A stretch of DNA of 64,000 nt from Parvularcula sp. IMCC14364. GTDB lineage: Bacteria > Pseudomonadota > Alphaproteobacteria > Caulobacterales > Parvularculaceae. The notes below the pieces were generated by a model. The model saw only the letters and a program-made list of their open reading frames with translations, was not told where the DNA came from and did no database searches. The position numbers were made by a program, and so were the translations under genes. Where the stretch lies: positions 62,001-126,000 of the forward strand of contig NZ_CP132334.1 of NCBI RefSeq assembly GCF_030758415.1, in the 5' to 3' direction. Shown piece by piece: positions 63,794-64,000 of the stretch. Position 1 is the first letter of the stretch, and every line of letters starts with the position of its first letter.

Positions 63794-64000
63794 ATGATGC
63801 GCAAACATGTTGCCCTATTTACCAGCGGCCTGATTGCTGTGAGTGCCTGCGGCCAGTCTGAGCAGCTGCCGTTGGCCGCGCAGGAAGCTGATACGTTTTT
63901 CCATGGGGACGTCTATACAGGAAATGCCGCTTCACCGACCGCGCATGTGATTGCCGTCAAGGACGGCTATATCACCGGCGTTTACACAGAGGATCTGGCC
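63794..64000 (+). CDS. amidohydrolase lipoprotein, 3' truncated
   Basis: The first 69 codons of a gene that continues past the window. A lipoprotein signal with lipobox AVSAC is followed by EADTFFHGDVYTGNAASPTAHVIAVKDGYITGVYTEDL. This is the N-terminal beta-sandwich of YtcJ-like amidohydrolases (pattern hGxVYTxn-p-A-A-V-x-dGxI-xV). TAGGAG precedes the ATG. No catalytic residues are yet visible, so the family call is from the N-terminus only. Confidence 0.7.
   Translation, partial: MMRKHVALFTSGLIAVSACGQSEQLPLAAQEADTFFHGDVYTGNAASPTAHVIAVKDGYITGVYTEDLA

Overview
The window looks like a piece of an alphaproteobacterial chromosome with moderately high GC. Evidence for this is the mutS-glnD-murJ-trpS run, the two-domain dCTP deaminase, the HDAC-xseB-dxs neighbourhood, and perfect TTAA-N7-TTAA sites of the kind bound by the cell-cycle regulator CtrA. 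The heat-shock gene also carries an alphaproteobacterial-type RNA thermometer. The order cannot be fixed; a Caulobacterales/Parvularculales/Rhodobacterales-like organism fits. I saw no rRNA, tRNA, CRISPR array, prophage or plasmid functions.

Layout. 1-4290: the end of a nitrilase-family gene, a sterol-desaturase-type membrane oxygenase, YggT, a YdeI-like protein and unknown membrane proteins. 4674-12747: rpe and a heparinase II/III-like gene, then a surface-polysaccharide region (CapD-like NAD epimerase/dehydratase, galU, O-antigen ligase, undecaprenyl-phosphate sugar transferase). 12954-18687: a CE15-like esterase lipoprotein and a complete type I secretion operon (ABC, HlyD, TolC) without an adjacent substrate. 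18869-23366: hybrid histidine kinase, TrkH, ApaG. 23534-30245: dCTP deaminase, then a tightly coupled YceI-metallophosphoesterase-HDAC run followed by a histidine phosphatase, xseB and dxs.

30246-40044: a low-GC stretch with a beta-barrel protein, then TraB/GumN, SodB, a DUF1365/FAD-oxidoreductase pair, an OmpA-type porin, MarC and a GT4 glycosyltransferase. 40284-49072: a candidate small RNA, a class A penicillin-binding protein, a YgjP-type metalloprotease, MutS and a GlnD-like protein. 49494-53477: MurJ, TrpS and an exported endonuclease/exonuclease/phosphatase lipoprotein. 53675-54189: a 515-bp non-autonomous transposon-like element with one passenger gene. 54450-64000: GpmA, Hsp20 with its thermometer, an exported methyltransferase-SCP2-hydrolase operon, nitronate monooxygenase, a fasciclin lipoprotein, an XRE regulator, BipA, an exported cyclophilin and the start of an amidohydrolase.

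Most genes are envelope or housekeeping functions. The least ordinary signals are: (1) the 515-bp element with 19-bp terminal inverted repeats and an 8-bp near-perfect target duplication; (2) a GlnD whose HD-domain metal pair reads Gln-Glu; (3) an RpoH-type promoter plus ROSE-type hairpin in front of hsp20; (4) three perfect CtrA sites upstream of surface or signalling genes; (5) a three-hairpin RNA candidate with a CCUCCC anti-Shine-Dalgarno stretch. All functional calls rest on motif recognition by eye; no database search was possible.
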